Positions 32,799 through 44,202 of a DNA stretch of 55,379 nt are shown piece after piece. A program made the translations under genes and the position numbers. Under the pieces are notes generated by a model. It had not been told where the DNA came from. It did not search any database and was given only the letters and a program-made list of their open reading frames with translations. This stretch comes from Nemertoderma westbladi (lineage: Eukaryota > Xenacoelomorpha > Nemertodermatida > Nemertodermatidae), in NCBI GenBank assembly GCA_032718475.1, contig JAUCBJ010005274.1:1-55379 (forward strand), written 5' to 3'. The first letter of the stretch is position 1; each line of letters begins with the position of its first letter.

Positions 32799-34319
32799 TT
32801 AGTCTTTCTTGCGCGGACGGCGTTTACGCAGTTTCTTGAGGCTAGCAAGAGTCCTTTTCTCTTTGGTGCGAGCCACTTTACTAGGAGGGCTACAACTCCT
32901 GGGTGAAGGGTGCAATACAATTGCATCAGAAGGTTTAAGGTTACGGTCGGTGTCTCGTCCATTTCGATATGCTTCTCCTCGAGCTGATTTTCCTCCGCTT
33001 GTCGTTGGATACGTTCGTCCAAAATTCTCGCAGAGAATAGGGTTGTCTAAGTTCGATATCTTCTTAGAGATTCTGGATTTCCCAATCGAACTGAGATAAA
33101 GCCAATTCATTTATCGCTTGGACTTGCTGTTACAACTTACGTTTATCTGAACAAACGCAGGTTTCCTTTCTGATCTTTGTAGAATAGCGTTTAACTCGTT
33201 TCGTACAACGCTCTCCTCCACCTTGATGAAGGGTTGTATCGCGTTAAACTGGGACGACTATACGGTTGAATGGCGATATTAGGTATCCGCGTCCCAATAC
33301 GGCTAGGTAAGATGGGCGGCTAGCTAGAGCTCACTGCCGGAGTGTTACCGATTAATTGTTAGGGTAACACTAGATCTTTGAACAGTGAATACAGCTCGTG
33401 AGGATCCGTGATACTATCAGAATCGAAAGTCTGATGTCTAACTAAGGAATGAGGAGGTCTGACCGAGGATTCCGGAACTCTGATCGTAGGTTTACTCAAG
33501 GATCGTCTGAGTCGAGAGAGCGTAGGTGATACATCGAATAAGTTTCGCTCAAAACTCCAGTAAATATAACGAGTACAACTGTGTTTAGCATAACATCTCC
33601 GCGGATGTTTGTCTTTCCGTTTGCGGATTGGGTCTAGGGCATTCATCGCAGTAATACCAAAGACGCACGTCCTGCATGGGAAACGCGAGTGATCGTTCGC
33701 CGGTTTTACAATATTCTTCCATCGGTTCGAAGCTATCCGGTACAACAGGTAGCGGTCGATCGGCGGTAAGATACATCATAGTGAAATAGAGTCGTTTGAG
33801 TTCTATCATACAGTCATGATGTATACCTTGAAGATATCGAGTTTCTTTCTAGATTCTGTTGACTGGCTATATTGAGATATGTTTCGCTCAAAATTCCAGA
33901 TACTCGTTGAAGTTGCTGCGCTTATCCGGATCTTCAACGTCCTCTCTTTCGAGTCGGTTCCGAATAGAATTCTCGTGTTCTATTCTCGGTTTATCGTTAC
34001 GACTACGCTGGGCATGGTATTTAAATAAAACCATTTCCCTTTCGGTGTCTACGTCGTCCGTATCGTGTAAATCGATAGAATGGCCAGTGGTTAAGAAGTC
34101 CATATACGTACCATTACGATGCGTGTAGCGAGCGGTGAATTTTCTACAGTCCAACCCACACGCAAGTTGCTCCCGGGACATTGGCGGTTAGATATAACGA
34201 CCATCGTCCTCCGTAGTAGTTGGACCAGCGTCGCCGCGTATCAAGCTATCAACAAACGCTTGTAAAGGTAGAGTATATCGCTCCCTGATACCGAGATCAT
34301 CTTCTATCAACTCAATCAT
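32799..34319 (-). pseudogene. ORF3 remnant, copy B (about 2.7 kb central deletion)
   Basis: Starts at ATG 34319 (MIELIEDDLG) and follows copy A ORF3 through the N-terminal part, the YYCDEC segment and the first part of the central domain up to 'EEKHIEMDE'. It then jumps near 32957 straight to the basic tail (..KKLRKRRPRKKD, stop at 32799). The zinc-knuckle cluster is lost. Extra stops and shifts occur, for example TAA where A has GAA near 34190. At two positions where A has TGA, B reads CGA, which helps to infer one long ancestral frame. Confidence 0.75.
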
Positions 34320-36011
34320 ATCTGCTATATAAGTTTATCCATATTATAATGAGTTTATATTTAGGCGAGCGGGCGTCGCTGCCTACCCCTCTCTGCCCCC
34401 GGACAGTGCGAGATCCTCAGCGCTGGTGTACTTTCGCCGATGTGCCTATCGCCAATGTCGTAGCTGCACAACGACTACAACAACCAGCACGAGTCACTCC
34501 ACCGTCCGTCCCAAAGGCTTAGATATACTTCAGGTTCTTACTGGAGAGTTAGGGCTACTTTCACAATTGCGACTCGCTACTGTAAACACACCTTAGTAGT
34601 AACATTCACCTACAAACGCACAAATTACACGTAACTGTCACAAATGGTACACATTCTATCACACATTCGGGTCATTTGTCCGTTAGTCAAGTGCCTTCCA
34701 GAATGTCACGTTGTTATTATGTATCCGCATATGCAGTGCGCTATTTATTCCCTATGCTATTCAATGGGGCAAGCTTTCTATTGTTCTTTTAACTCACTTC
34801 CAATTCTAGCGTGGTTGTTGCCATGGTGACATTATGGAAAGCTAGCGGTAGAATTAGGGTAATTCTCATGCATACAGATCTGGGATGCTATTTAATAGTA
34901 ATTCTTTAATGGTCAATATCCCCTTTATACATGATTTTATGAATTTTATCGGCTATTGACTATATATTGGAGATTCTCGCACACTAATACACTTAATAGA
35001 GTGAATCTCCGCTCCCATGATCTATTAATTAATGGAATTTTGGGAATGTTATAAATTGTATAAAAATGACAATTTATTAAATTCATTAAAATATATGAAT
35101 TTAAATTTATTCCCGTAAATTTTATTATTTAATGTTAAATAGACACAATTTTATTCCAGAACGTGTCTGGGGACTGGGATCCTTGATTCTAGGAATTTTG
35201 ACCTTTTAAGAGTATCGGTAAGTGCTACGATATCTTAATCGACTAGAATTTTAAAGGATCTAAAATTTCGACAGATTTTATAAATATTAATAATTAATAT
35301 TTAGGATGGGCGCCAGTTTATTCCAGAACTTGTCTGGGGACGTTAACCACTGATTCTAGAATTTGTCTTTCAAGTATATCGGTGGGTGCCGCGATATCTT
35401 AATCGACTAGAATTACAGATGGTCAAAGGGTTTAACAGATTTATTTTGCGTTATACGCTACTGTTAAAAGGACATCACGCTACTATATGTATTATTTAAT
35501 ATACGGTATGAGAGCAATATCGCACGAAGCAATGTCAGTGAGAAGAGGCAAGTCGTTTCCAAGGTCTACCCAGAGCTTGGTTTAGCCGAGACACGAGGAT
35601 CTGAATTTTGCATTCCTAATACTCTGCTTACCAATAATACTTAAATATAGTAGGAGCTTTATTGTACTTTAATAAGTACGGATGTGTCATCTTACTTATT
35701 ACGTATTTGTAATGTAATACGGACAGTAAGGAAAGATTACATCTTACATATTACGTATTTGTAATGTAATACGGACAGTAAGGAAAGAGAAAAAGAATTA
35801 TTTCTCGCCATCGCACTAAATATATAATATATAAGTAATTAAGTAATAAACGCGAATATATATTGCACTAATCTACTAAATAATCGCTAAAATAACATTC
35901 TACTAAATAAAATTAAAGAAAACGATTATAATAAAATTACATAATAATACATACATAAATATAAAATAATAAGAATAAAATAATATGGTCACACACCCAC
36001 TCCATATGCTA
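34320..36011 (-). other. Conserved non-coding spacer between pol and ORF3, copy B
   Basis: Homologous along its length to 16122-17755 of copy A. It contains the two structured units (from 35151 and 35318; outer stems 35186-35192 with 35243-35249 and 35353-35359 with 35407-35413), the PPT-like octamer (35009-35016) and a B-specific tandem duplication of about 58 bp near 35690-35790. No open reading frame is conserved. Confidence 0.65.
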
Positions 36012-36347
36012 CTAAGCTGGGGAGTCCCTAGATGTTTGTTGGATTAGGGAGGTGGTTGTGGGAAGAGTATCTTGTCTTCCATAGTTTCCGGAGAGTTCTC
36101 TGTCTCTTTCCAGTAAACATAAGCGACCAACTGGGCGATTGAGCTGCTGTGTCTCGAAGACAATTCCCGGTTTCTTGAAGTTGCGTCGCATGACGACGAG
36201 TAGTTCTACCGATCGCACCAAACCGTCATCCGAGATGTGAGTCTCGATGATACGACCTGTCTGCCACCGCTTATGTGGAAGATCTACATCCACAATAAGA
36301 ACCATGTCTCCAGCGCTGACGTTTTCTTGCTGCGCAAACCACTTAGT
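36012..36347 (-). pseudogene. Copy B pol C-terminal domain (DUF5641-like)
   Basis: The usual BEL/Pao integrase C-terminal extension: 'KWFAQQENVSAGDMVLIVD', then 'WQTGRIIETHISDDG' and 'LLERD'. It is in frame with the integrase but separated by a TGA at 36348-36350, most simply a CGA to TGA change (LQ-R-TKW). Ends at 36012. Confidence 0.85.
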
Positions 36348-38135
36348 TCAAAGTTGTAGCGTGGGCAGATAATGTTTTTCGAAATGGTCAGCGAAACGAC
36401 GGGATAACAACTGCATGAGTTGCCAAGTTTGCCGGCAGTATTCGTCTCCGTCTGTGATTTCCGATTGTGGGAGCATGGCTACAGGTTTCTTCAGTAGGAA
36501 GTGCGCGGGTGTTAGCGCTTCCAGGGAATCGGGACTCGATGAGACTGGCATAAGCGGTCTCTCGTTGAGATAGGCGGCGATTTCCTCCATTAACGTCCGC
36601 AAAAGTTCGTCGGTGAGATACGCGCGGCAAGGCACTATAAAGTGAAATGCTGTCTTCACACTTCTTATTAATCTCTCCCAACTTCCTCCCCACCAAGGGG
36701 CGTCGGCGGCGTTGAAGGTCCAGCTAGACGCTGTTACTCGTAGCTGATCGTCCACCTGTCTTTGGTTCCAATCTTTGACGTAAGCTTTGATTTCATTGTT
36801 GGCACCAATGAAGTTTGTTCCCTTATCAGATCTCATCGTGTTACTAGTGCCAAAGCGAGCGATCTGTCGTCGTAAGCTTAATAGAAAGCTGTTGGTAGAT
36901 AAATCGTTCACCATATCGAGATGGATAGCTCTACAAGTCATACAAACAAAGATGACACACCATCTCTTGACTATAGTCCTAGCACGATATACTTCAATAG
37001 GGCCAAATAAATCTACACCGGTATTAGTAAAGGGTGGTTCATAGAAGCTTACTCGTTCCCTAGGTAATTCTGCCTCTCTCTGTGTTAAAGGCCTACTGAA
37101 TGCTTTCCTACAGGGTATGCAGTTCCTAAGAACTTGGTTCAGAGCTCTACGGGGTTTATAAAAATAATAGCGAGTTCGAATTTCGCTAAGAACTCGTTCT
37201 CTACCAGCATGATAAAGTTTGCTGTGAACATCTACAATCATCTTGACTTGTATCTCAAGATTTCTAATGAGTATGGGAAACTTAGTGTCAAAGGATAATG
37301 GAGCATTCGTTAATCTTCCTCCAACACGTATCAACCCATCTATCATTGTGCTAGAGAAATGATCCCTTAAGCGCATCTGTGGATTTCTCAACAACAGAAA
37401 ATACTTATCGGAATCCTCATAGCATTGCAGGAGTCTCAGCATCTGCTTGTTGGTTTCTTCATGCTCCTGATAACTGATCTTCTCCTTCAGAAACCTGTCG
37501 GATATCTTATATTTGGGAAGATCTTTAATAACATGGACCTGCACCGATGTTATTGGAGTGGTATCACTTTTGGTCTTCATCCCGGAGTAGTGATGGTGAA
37601 AACATCTTTTTAAATATGTAACGGCCTTACAGAGCCGATTCCAGGAACTGTAGTGATGTATCGCTCTCTGCAGGAGAGGTGAGAGTCCTTGCGAGACGTC
37701 TGGTATTCCAGATTTCCAATCCTTCTCACGGATTTCCACAACAAGTTTATTTGTGGCTGTGGGTTTCTGATCCAAAGCGTCGTCTCCGGAAGTATGTAGT
37801 ACAGACAGATCTACCATGGGTTTGAATAACTTCGATTTACACGCCCAAGTTTTAGGTTTGACTTTCTCTGCTCCCTTGGCCTGTCTAATCTCTGTGGTAG
37901 TAAGATGAGGAGGCCATTCTTCTTCTTCTTTGTAGAGGAAGTCGGGTCCACCTAACCAGTCTGGAGTATCTACCAGTTCTTGTGGAGTTGCTCCCCTGGA
38001 GGCGATGTCTGCTGGATTAATCGTTCCGGGGCAATGTCTCCATTGATCCATCGTCGTGCGACTAAGTATAATGGCTACTCTGTTGGTAACGAAGACGCTG
38101 AACTGACAGACTTCATTGGTTATATACTCCAACAC
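36348..38135 (-). pseudogene. Copy B RNase H end and integrase
   Basis: The first part completes RNase H and the linker ('DIASRGATPQEL.DTPDWLGGPDF'). Then the integrase zinc-binding HHCC-like motif (HSKLYH ... CIPC), the DDE core with D in 'NTGVDLFGPI', D in 'MRSDKGTNF' and E in 'GGSWERLIRSVK', and further C-terminal sequence. It inserts the cDNA with a short target duplication. The 595-codon frame is open, but it is out of frame with RT because of an indel near 38200 and ends in a TGA at 36348. Confidence 0.92.
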
Positions 38136-39438
38136 GAGTAAAACGTCGGTCCAATAGACAGTTTTCTCCAGTGGATAGTCGATCTGTTCTGTTACATTCC
38201 GGCCGATGGCTGTAGCGGTATAGAGCCGCTTTTAACTCCGCTCGAGGAACTTTCAACTTATTGTTTATCAATGCCTTAGAGGTAACCAAGGCGACTTTGA
38301 TTCCGTCCGGAGTTTCCACCCTTAGGTAGGCTACTATACCTATTCCCATATCGCTGGCGTCTCCAAACACATGGAGTTGATAGGAATACGTAGGGAGAAC
38401 ATGACCAAAATATGAACGGGAAATTATAAAGTTCTCGATGGCTGGTAGAGAATCTTCCCATTTCAACCACTTCTTTAATAATTCTCCCTTAAGTGGATCG
38501 TCCCATGAGTGGTTTTCAAGCCACATTTGTTGTACTAAACTCTGAGCAATCAATATAACTGGGCTAATAATTCCCAATGGATCGAAATAAGTGCTCAGGA
38601 TACTTAAACAAATCCGTTTAGTCCGAACTGGATTATCTCGCTGTTTTAGTTGGAAAAACAGGATATCTCTTTCTGTGTCCCATTTCAAACCAAGGGTCTT
38701 AGTTTCTGGAAGATCATCTTTTAGTAGATCTAGGTCTTTCGCTCCTCGATCTTCTACCGGGATCGACTCCAGAAACTCATGGGAGTTGCTGGTGAATTTA
38801 GTTAATCGAAATCCACCTCTTTTTAAGCACTCTACCGTTCCTTTAGCGGCGTCAATGGCTTCTTCGACTGATGGAAGGGACTTTAGATTATCGTCCATGT
38901 ATATATCCCGCTTGATGTTGTCAATCACCTCTTTAGAGAAGGCTTCTCGGTTGTCATCTGCAGTTGTGCGCACCACTGAACAGGCGTTTGAAGGGCTTGA
39001 GATTATCCCAAAAGCCTGGATGGTCATCCAGTACTCCACCGGTTTCTGGTTGAGGTCTCCTTCAGGCCACCACAGAAATCGTAGGCTATCTCGATCCCTA
39101 TCCAGCGCCTTGACTTGTAAGAACATGCCTTCTATATCTGAGGTGAAAGCAATTGAATATTGTCTTAATCTTAAGAGTATTCCCAACAAGGATTGGAGTA
39201 AGTTGGGTCCGGGTAACAATTCGGAATTAAGGGATTGGCCCATATAGAGGGCGGAGCCGTCAAACACCACTCGTACCTCATGGGGTTTACCGGGTTTGGG
39301 AATGTAATGGTGAGTTAAATAATACGTTCTCTCAGTTATAGGTGTTTCTTCCGGTACTAGCTCCGCATATCCCTTGCTAATAAATTTCTTCAACTGCGTT
39401 TGATACATTTCTTTAGCTGAAGAATTTGCCGTAAGGCG
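38113..39438 (-). pseudogene. Copy B reverse transcriptase and RNase H start
   Basis: BEL/Pao RT: 'YYLTHHYIPKPGKPHEVRVV', 'FTSDIEGMFLQV' (catalytic Asp), 'DIYMDDNL' (YMDD box), 'LSTYFDPLGIISP', then RNase H ('LHVFGDASDMGIGIVAYLR' with catalytic Asp). It is in frame with the protease across a TGA at 39439-39441, probably a TGG to TGA change (LH-W-RL). The last 40 residues are out of frame relative to RNase H. Copy A lacks this region. Confidence 0.92.
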
Positions 39439-40494
39439 TCAATGTAGTTGAGCAATTCTTTTCTCCGCCAAGGGTCTGTTGTTTACGAACTTTGGTTCTC
39501 GCTTTCGGAAAGGTAGACCGATCTCATATCTACCTTGATCTTTAAGAAAACGTGTAGTTGTCTCTTGGATCTGCTTGGCTCTTTCTTCCTCTACCGATAG
39601 GGCCTTATCGTAGGAATTGGGCTCTACAGCCTCTTGAGTAAAGAATTGTACGGCGTGTTCATCCCGAGTCTTGGCATTATAACGTTCAATGACGTCATTA
39701 AGTTCGTCGTTATAGTCGTCTCGTTCTGATGGAAGAAGGAGCTGACATAAGTGCACTTGGTTTTGCCAAGTCTCGTTTTCCTTAAGGAGATCTATGGTAT
39801 TCTCCTCATCAAAAAGTTGGTGGACATCGTCATTATCTGAGGAGTATGGTGTTCCCTCAGTTGGATCGTCTAACTCACTGCTCTCGACTTCCCATTCTCT
39901 TACCTGATATACCTGGTCTTTCGGTAATCTTTCCATGAGAGTTCTACGGGAAGGGCCAGTAAAGTACCAACCCACTCTAGTTCTTCCCGCATAAGCTTGT
40001 AGTGGTTGCGGTTGAGCAGGCCGTTTCTCCAATGTCTCGAGCGCTTCATGCGCGTTTTGACCGATGAGTATTTGCACTCCAGGGTAATCGGTGTTGAATC
40101 TAGGTATTTCAAGCTGCTGGGTGAAATCGTCCTCATCCCAATTATAAGGTTCCACTTGGGTGGTAGCGAAGTTCTTTATCGCCACCATTTTTACTGACCT
40201 TATACTATGTTTTCCTAGTTCATCCTGGGGGGTGGACAACGCGCCTACATAATAATCCGCTATTACGGTAGATTTCCAAACCTGCATAATTCCTGACATG
40301 TTTAGCTTAGTTCGGAACTTGGGTTGTCCAGCAAAGATGTCTTCGGCTAGTTCTTTGTCGATGAATGTTCCTGTGCTACCGGAGTCAAGGAGGGCGTTCA
40401 CTATATAACTCCTTTTAGGTCCGTGGACCCTTAACTGTACTACAGGAAATTCTCGGATTCCTACATTGGAAGTTGGCACTTTCCAAGATGGTTG
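39439..40494 (-). CDS. Copy B aspartic protease and RT linker
   Basis: DUF1758-like retropepsin with 'ALLDSGSTGTFIDKELAED', then the linker to RT ('AEKRIAQLH'). The frame is continuous with gag across the TGA at 40495-40497; no ATG of its own lies at the start, so translation is expected by readthrough. Closely similar to copy A (19074-18391) up to A's deletion point. Ends at the TGA at 39439. Confidence 0.85.
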   Translation of the reverse strand, partial: QPSWKVPTSNVGIREFPVVQLRVHGPKRSYIVNALLDSGSTGTFIDKELAEDIFAGQPKFRTKLNMSGIMQVWKSTVIADYYVGALSTPQDELGKHSIRSVKMVAIKNFATTQVEPYNWDEDDFTQQLEIPRFNTDYPGVQILIGQNAHEALETLEKRPAQPQPLQAYAGRTRVGWYFTGPSRRTLMERLPKDQVYQVREWEVESSELDDPTEGTPYSSDNDDVHQLFDEENTIDLLKENETWQNQVHLCQLLLPSERDDYNDELNDVIERYNAKTRDEHAVQFFTQEAVEPNSYDKALSVEEERAKQIQETTTRFLKDQGRYEIGLPFRKREPKFVNNRPLAEKRIAQLH

Positions 40495-41271
40495 TCAATC
40501 AGAAGTAGTTAGGGGGAGCTCACTGTCGGTTTCCTTCTCATACGTAAGTGCTCGATACACTGCGGTATTTATTAAGTAACAGGATTCGTTTTCGTCTGAG
40601 AATTCGTCCGTATAGAATCCTTCCATTTCAGAACTTTGGTCGGAGAATTCGTCCGTATAGAATCCTTCCATCTCAGAACTTTGGTCAGTGTCGTTCACAT
40701 CACTGAATTGGACATGTAGTTCGGACTCACTTGCCTGACTCGGGCTGTTTCTTTCGAATTCGGTGTGCAACAAAATATGATGTTTCGCGCCGCACTTCGC
40801 ACACCTTGCGTCGGAGTAACAGGTTCGCCGTTGGTGTCCTCGTCTGAGACAATTATAACACAACCGCTTATCCCACATGACTTCACGTCTATCCTTTAAT
40901 GATTTCTTTAGGAATTCATTACACACATTTAAACGGTGGGGCCCGTCGCACAACACACATTTGGGCTTGATGTTACTTACTTTAACATGTGCTGTGTGGT
41001 GCACGCTCGTTCTTTCCTCGGGATTTCTTACATGAATTCTCTTAGGAGACGTAGGAGGAGTTTTTCTTACCTGTTCTCTCCTGTCATTGGTTCGAGACTT
41101 GAATTTACTTACGTCCTTTAGGGTTTTATTGTCATAGTAAGATCTTTCAGTATCTTTCCCGCTGTCTTCTTCTTGAGAAGCCTGGCTTTCGCCCTCGTCG
41201 GTATAACACACTGGTATTATTTTTCTCCTAGAAACGGGTTTTTCACTCACCTTGTTCTCCAGGGTCTTCTC
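40495..41271 (-). CDS. Copy B Gag, zinc-knuckle part
   Basis: Basic linker then three Cys/His modules: CVLCDGPHRLNVC, CYNCLRRGHQRRTC, CAKCGAKHHILLH. An acidic tail follows in which DQSSEMEGFYTDEFS appears twice in tandem (once in copy A). It ends at the gag-terminal TGA (40495-40497), in frame with protease. Upstream it is cut from the capsid part by a TGA at 41272-41274, where copy A reads AGA. Confidence 0.85.
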   Translation of the reverse strand, partial: EKTLENKVSEKPVSRRKIIPVCYTDEGESQASQEEDSGKDTERSYYDNKTLKDVSKFKSRTNDRREQVRKTPPTSPKRIHVRNPEERTSVHHTAHVKVSNIKPKCVLCDGPHRLNVCNEFLKKSLKDRREVMWDKRLCYNCLRRGHQRRTCYSDARCAKCGAKHHILLHTEFERNSPSQASESELHVQFSDVNDTDQSSEMEGFYTDEFSDQSSEMEGFYTDEFSDENESCYLINTAVYRALTYEKETDSELPLTTSD

Positions 41272-42486
41272 TCAGGACTGCTTTAGGAGCTGTAATTTTA
41301 CCTCTCCATCCAAGAATGACATGAGATCAGCCATGGTAGGGTCTCGTCGTTGTTGTTCCATCATATATAACACTTTCTTGTCCCAGCGTGTACCTACTCC
41401 ACCCTTGGGCAAAGTAGATGCTAAGGCTCCTACAACCATAGAATTATGGTATTCATGAGACTTACCTAACCAATCTAGTTGTCTACAGATCTCTTGAATC
41501 TCGTCGGAAAACTCTATAATCCCGCTGCTAAGAAACTTTCGGGGCGCCATTAATTTCGCATACAAATACCTAGCTATGTTATTCCTATTACCATACCTGA
41601 TGTTTAATGTATCCCAAACTTGTCTTAATCCATCTGGATGTCCAATAAACTTTAACGCCATTAACTTGGGAGATCCTTCCAAGCACTCGATGAGGAATCT
41701 AAGCTTTTCTCCGTTAGATAACACGGAGTTCTGTATGTTATCTTTGTAATATTCATTAAAAGGTAACCATTTCATCTCATCTCCATTGAATTTGACGATC
41801 TCTCCCATCTTTACCGCTTGACGGGCTTCGGTTCTAGCCATTTGACGCGTAAAACTTTCTTGGGCCATCGTATTATTTAATATCGAGTTATCAGTATATA
41901 AATTTCTCGGATTATTATCAAGTCTATATGGAATATCACTGTCAACAGGTTTATAATTACCCTTAATAGGGTTTACTATAGGAGTTTCTACTTCACTAGC
42001 AGTATAGATGCGTATAGGCTCCACACCTTGCGCATGAAATACTTCAGACCTAACAGGTTGACACATTGTTACAGAGGGTGGTGGTATACCCTTTTGTAAA
42101 TTTACTAACTTATCGCGTTCTGACGCGATACTCTGCTGCACTTCTTGCAACGCTAACCTACCCTCTCTTACTGCTCCCTTTAACTGCTGAACAGTCCCTT
42201 CCAACTCCCGGACCTGCCGGGAGGAACATTTACAATGTTCCCTCAGCTGCCCGACCAGGAGACCCATCTCCCGTCGTCCCTCAGCTACCCACTCGACCGC
42301 CGAAGCGGGAGTCGCCAACGTAGTAGCGGGCAAGCGAGAGACGACGGGCGATAAATTCTTGATATCTCGCTCGGCGTCCAGGATGGGTTCGGACTCGGGA
42401 ACAGTCCTACTGGGCACAGGTAGTTTCGTGCTGTGTAAAGGGAATTTAGAGGTAGGTTCTGGGAGTACAGGTGTCTCTATCACCAA
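41272..42486 (-). pseudogene. Copy B Gag, DUF1759-like capsid part
   Basis: Coiled-coil segment ('VRELEGTVQQLKGAV', 'LQEVQQSI'), then MCQPVRSEVFH and the DUF1759-like region ('KFNGDEMKWLPFNEYY'), closely similar to copy A. The frame differs from the upstream gag segment (shift near 42500) and ends in TGA at 41272. Whether the upstream shift is a mutation or programmed cannot be told, because copy A lacks that region. Confidence 0.85.
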
Positions 42487-42496
42487 AAGGGTGGCT

Positions 42497-43517
42497 TCAA
42501 AGAACAGGCCTAATTATTTCAGGCTCATCTACTATAGTAGGGAGTCTTTCTACTGTAATAATTTGGTCTGTGGGTTCTGTACTACCTAAGTCTGTGCTAG
42601 CTAGTTGCCTTCTCCCAGCTGGGAGCAGATTAGGCAATTTCTGACGGTGAGGCATTCTTCTACGTCTGTTGGAACGAGATCTATTTCCTCCGCCTTCAGG
42701 ATCAGTGGTATCGCCTTCATCAGATGACGTAACACTTGCGTCCTTCTTCTGAGGTTTCTCTGCCGTCGCTTCGCTTTCCACTTGAGAAAAGACAGCGTCT
42801 GTTGATTCTCCTTGGGTCATGTGCTCGGTTAGCAGAGCTTTCCATTGAGTCGTTTCTTGGACTTTAAGACTCACTCGCCAGAACCAAGTCTTTACGGCGA
42901 CCCACAACGACGTATCTTGGCTTATCCTTGAGACTTTCTTATAGGCTGAAAGAATTAGTCTGATCCACAGAACTCGTTCGCGAACTTGATAAAGCAGCTC
43001 TTCCTGCTCCCGAGGTCCGTGAGGCAGCTGAAACAGCTGCTCCGCCAATCGCCCCAGAGAGCTGAAGAATCTCTGTACATATCCTGCTGCCGACCCCTTC
43101 CACCTAGCCGAATCCCTAGTGTACCATACCACTCCCATCCTGTATAAGTCCTCCCAGCCAGCTTCCGATAAGTTAAACGGGAGTCCGGGTCCGGGGAAAT
43201 TCCATTGCGTCTCGACAATAGACTTCAGTTCCTCCTTCGTGTATCCCGCATAACTGACCTTGGTCGATCGCTTACTTCTCGCCCAATCGATTTGGTGTTC
43301 CTCCACCGCAATCAATACCCTTTTGAGTACGGCTACAGAATGGATGAGAAGGGGATCCGAATAAACCGCATCTGCCATCTTTGCTCCACGCTCGGGTGTC
43401 AGCTCTACAGTATCCGCACTACTGGAGCTGTCGGGCCGCTGAGAAATGAGTTCTCGGCTCGAGTGTTGCTGCTGTTCCGCTGCTTCTTGGTCCCGCTTGA
43501 CCTGAGCTCGAGTGCCT
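42497..43517 (-). pseudogene. Copy B Gag, upstream part (right-hand exonic piece after element D)
   Basis: A 340-residue segment of unknown fold with Trp-rich helices ('WEDLYRMGVVWYTRD', 'WVAVKTWFWRV') and an acidic/basic tail, preceding the capsid part. It runs open to a stop at 42497. At 43517-43522 it is split by element D; the frame continues in phase at 50680 beyond it. It probably belongs to the gag polyprotein or a separate first ORF. Confidence 0.7.
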
Positions 43518-43522
43518 ATGAT
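43518..43522. repeat. Target-site duplication of element D, left (ATGAT)
   Basis: ATGAT directly before the 5' LTR, repeated at 50675-50679 after the 3' LTR. Confidence 0.92.
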
Positions 43523-44072
43523 TGTTAGCTTATCCAATTCCGCTAACATGAACCCACAAAGTAAGCCGTTGAGCAATATTGGGAGCACGAGGTTGATTAC
43601 CAATCAACCTCGTGTCAGCCCAGTAAACGGGGACAATAGGCCCCAAAGGAGACACACACAATAAGGGTCAGGGGCCAAACCCCTAACAGAGAGAGAACAA
43701 CAGGGGCAACGGGAAACACACCAGGGAAGGTGAAAGGGCGAGAAGTGGGATATTAGCCAATGGGGGGACAGCATCGACTAGGTACAGTAATATGGCCAAC
43801 TGTGCAGTACATATATTACCTGTTGGTGCTTCCCTATTCAGTTTAGTTTACTCAGTCAGATCAGTAGGGTGGAACGGGGACTTCTGTCACCGTCCGCTAC
43901 CGCCATCATACATATATTACCTGTAACCGTGTCATACTATACTGTGCTATATCAGACTATTATACCTTTATACATATTACCGAACATCAGAACTCTTTTA
44001 CCTTTCACACACGGCGGGGACGCGTGGATAGAAAACCCAACGGATAAACCGGGATCCGTAGATCCCGTCACA
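43523..44072 (+). repeat. 5' LTR of element D
   Basis: 550 bp, TGTTAGCTTATCC...GATCCCGTCACA (TG...CA). It differs from the 3' LTR only by an indel near 43915, so the insertion is very recent. Confidence 0.93.
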
Positions 44073-44202
44073 GTGACAGAATCAGATCCACCCAGCTGCC
44101 CTGACAGTGATAGAATCCTAGCAGCTGCCCTAACAGTCTGACAGTGATAGAACTAGATCCAACCAACTGACAGACTGTGGCTGCCAGCCACCAAAGACGA
44201 AG

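Noticed and set aside
38591-39247. 218-codon plus frame opposite the RT of copy B
   Set aside because: Exact antisense shadow of the conserved RT frame.
43205-43603. Gag frame of copy B extending to a start at 43603
   Set aside because: The last part (43523-43603) is LTR sequence of element D; the real gag continues at 50680.
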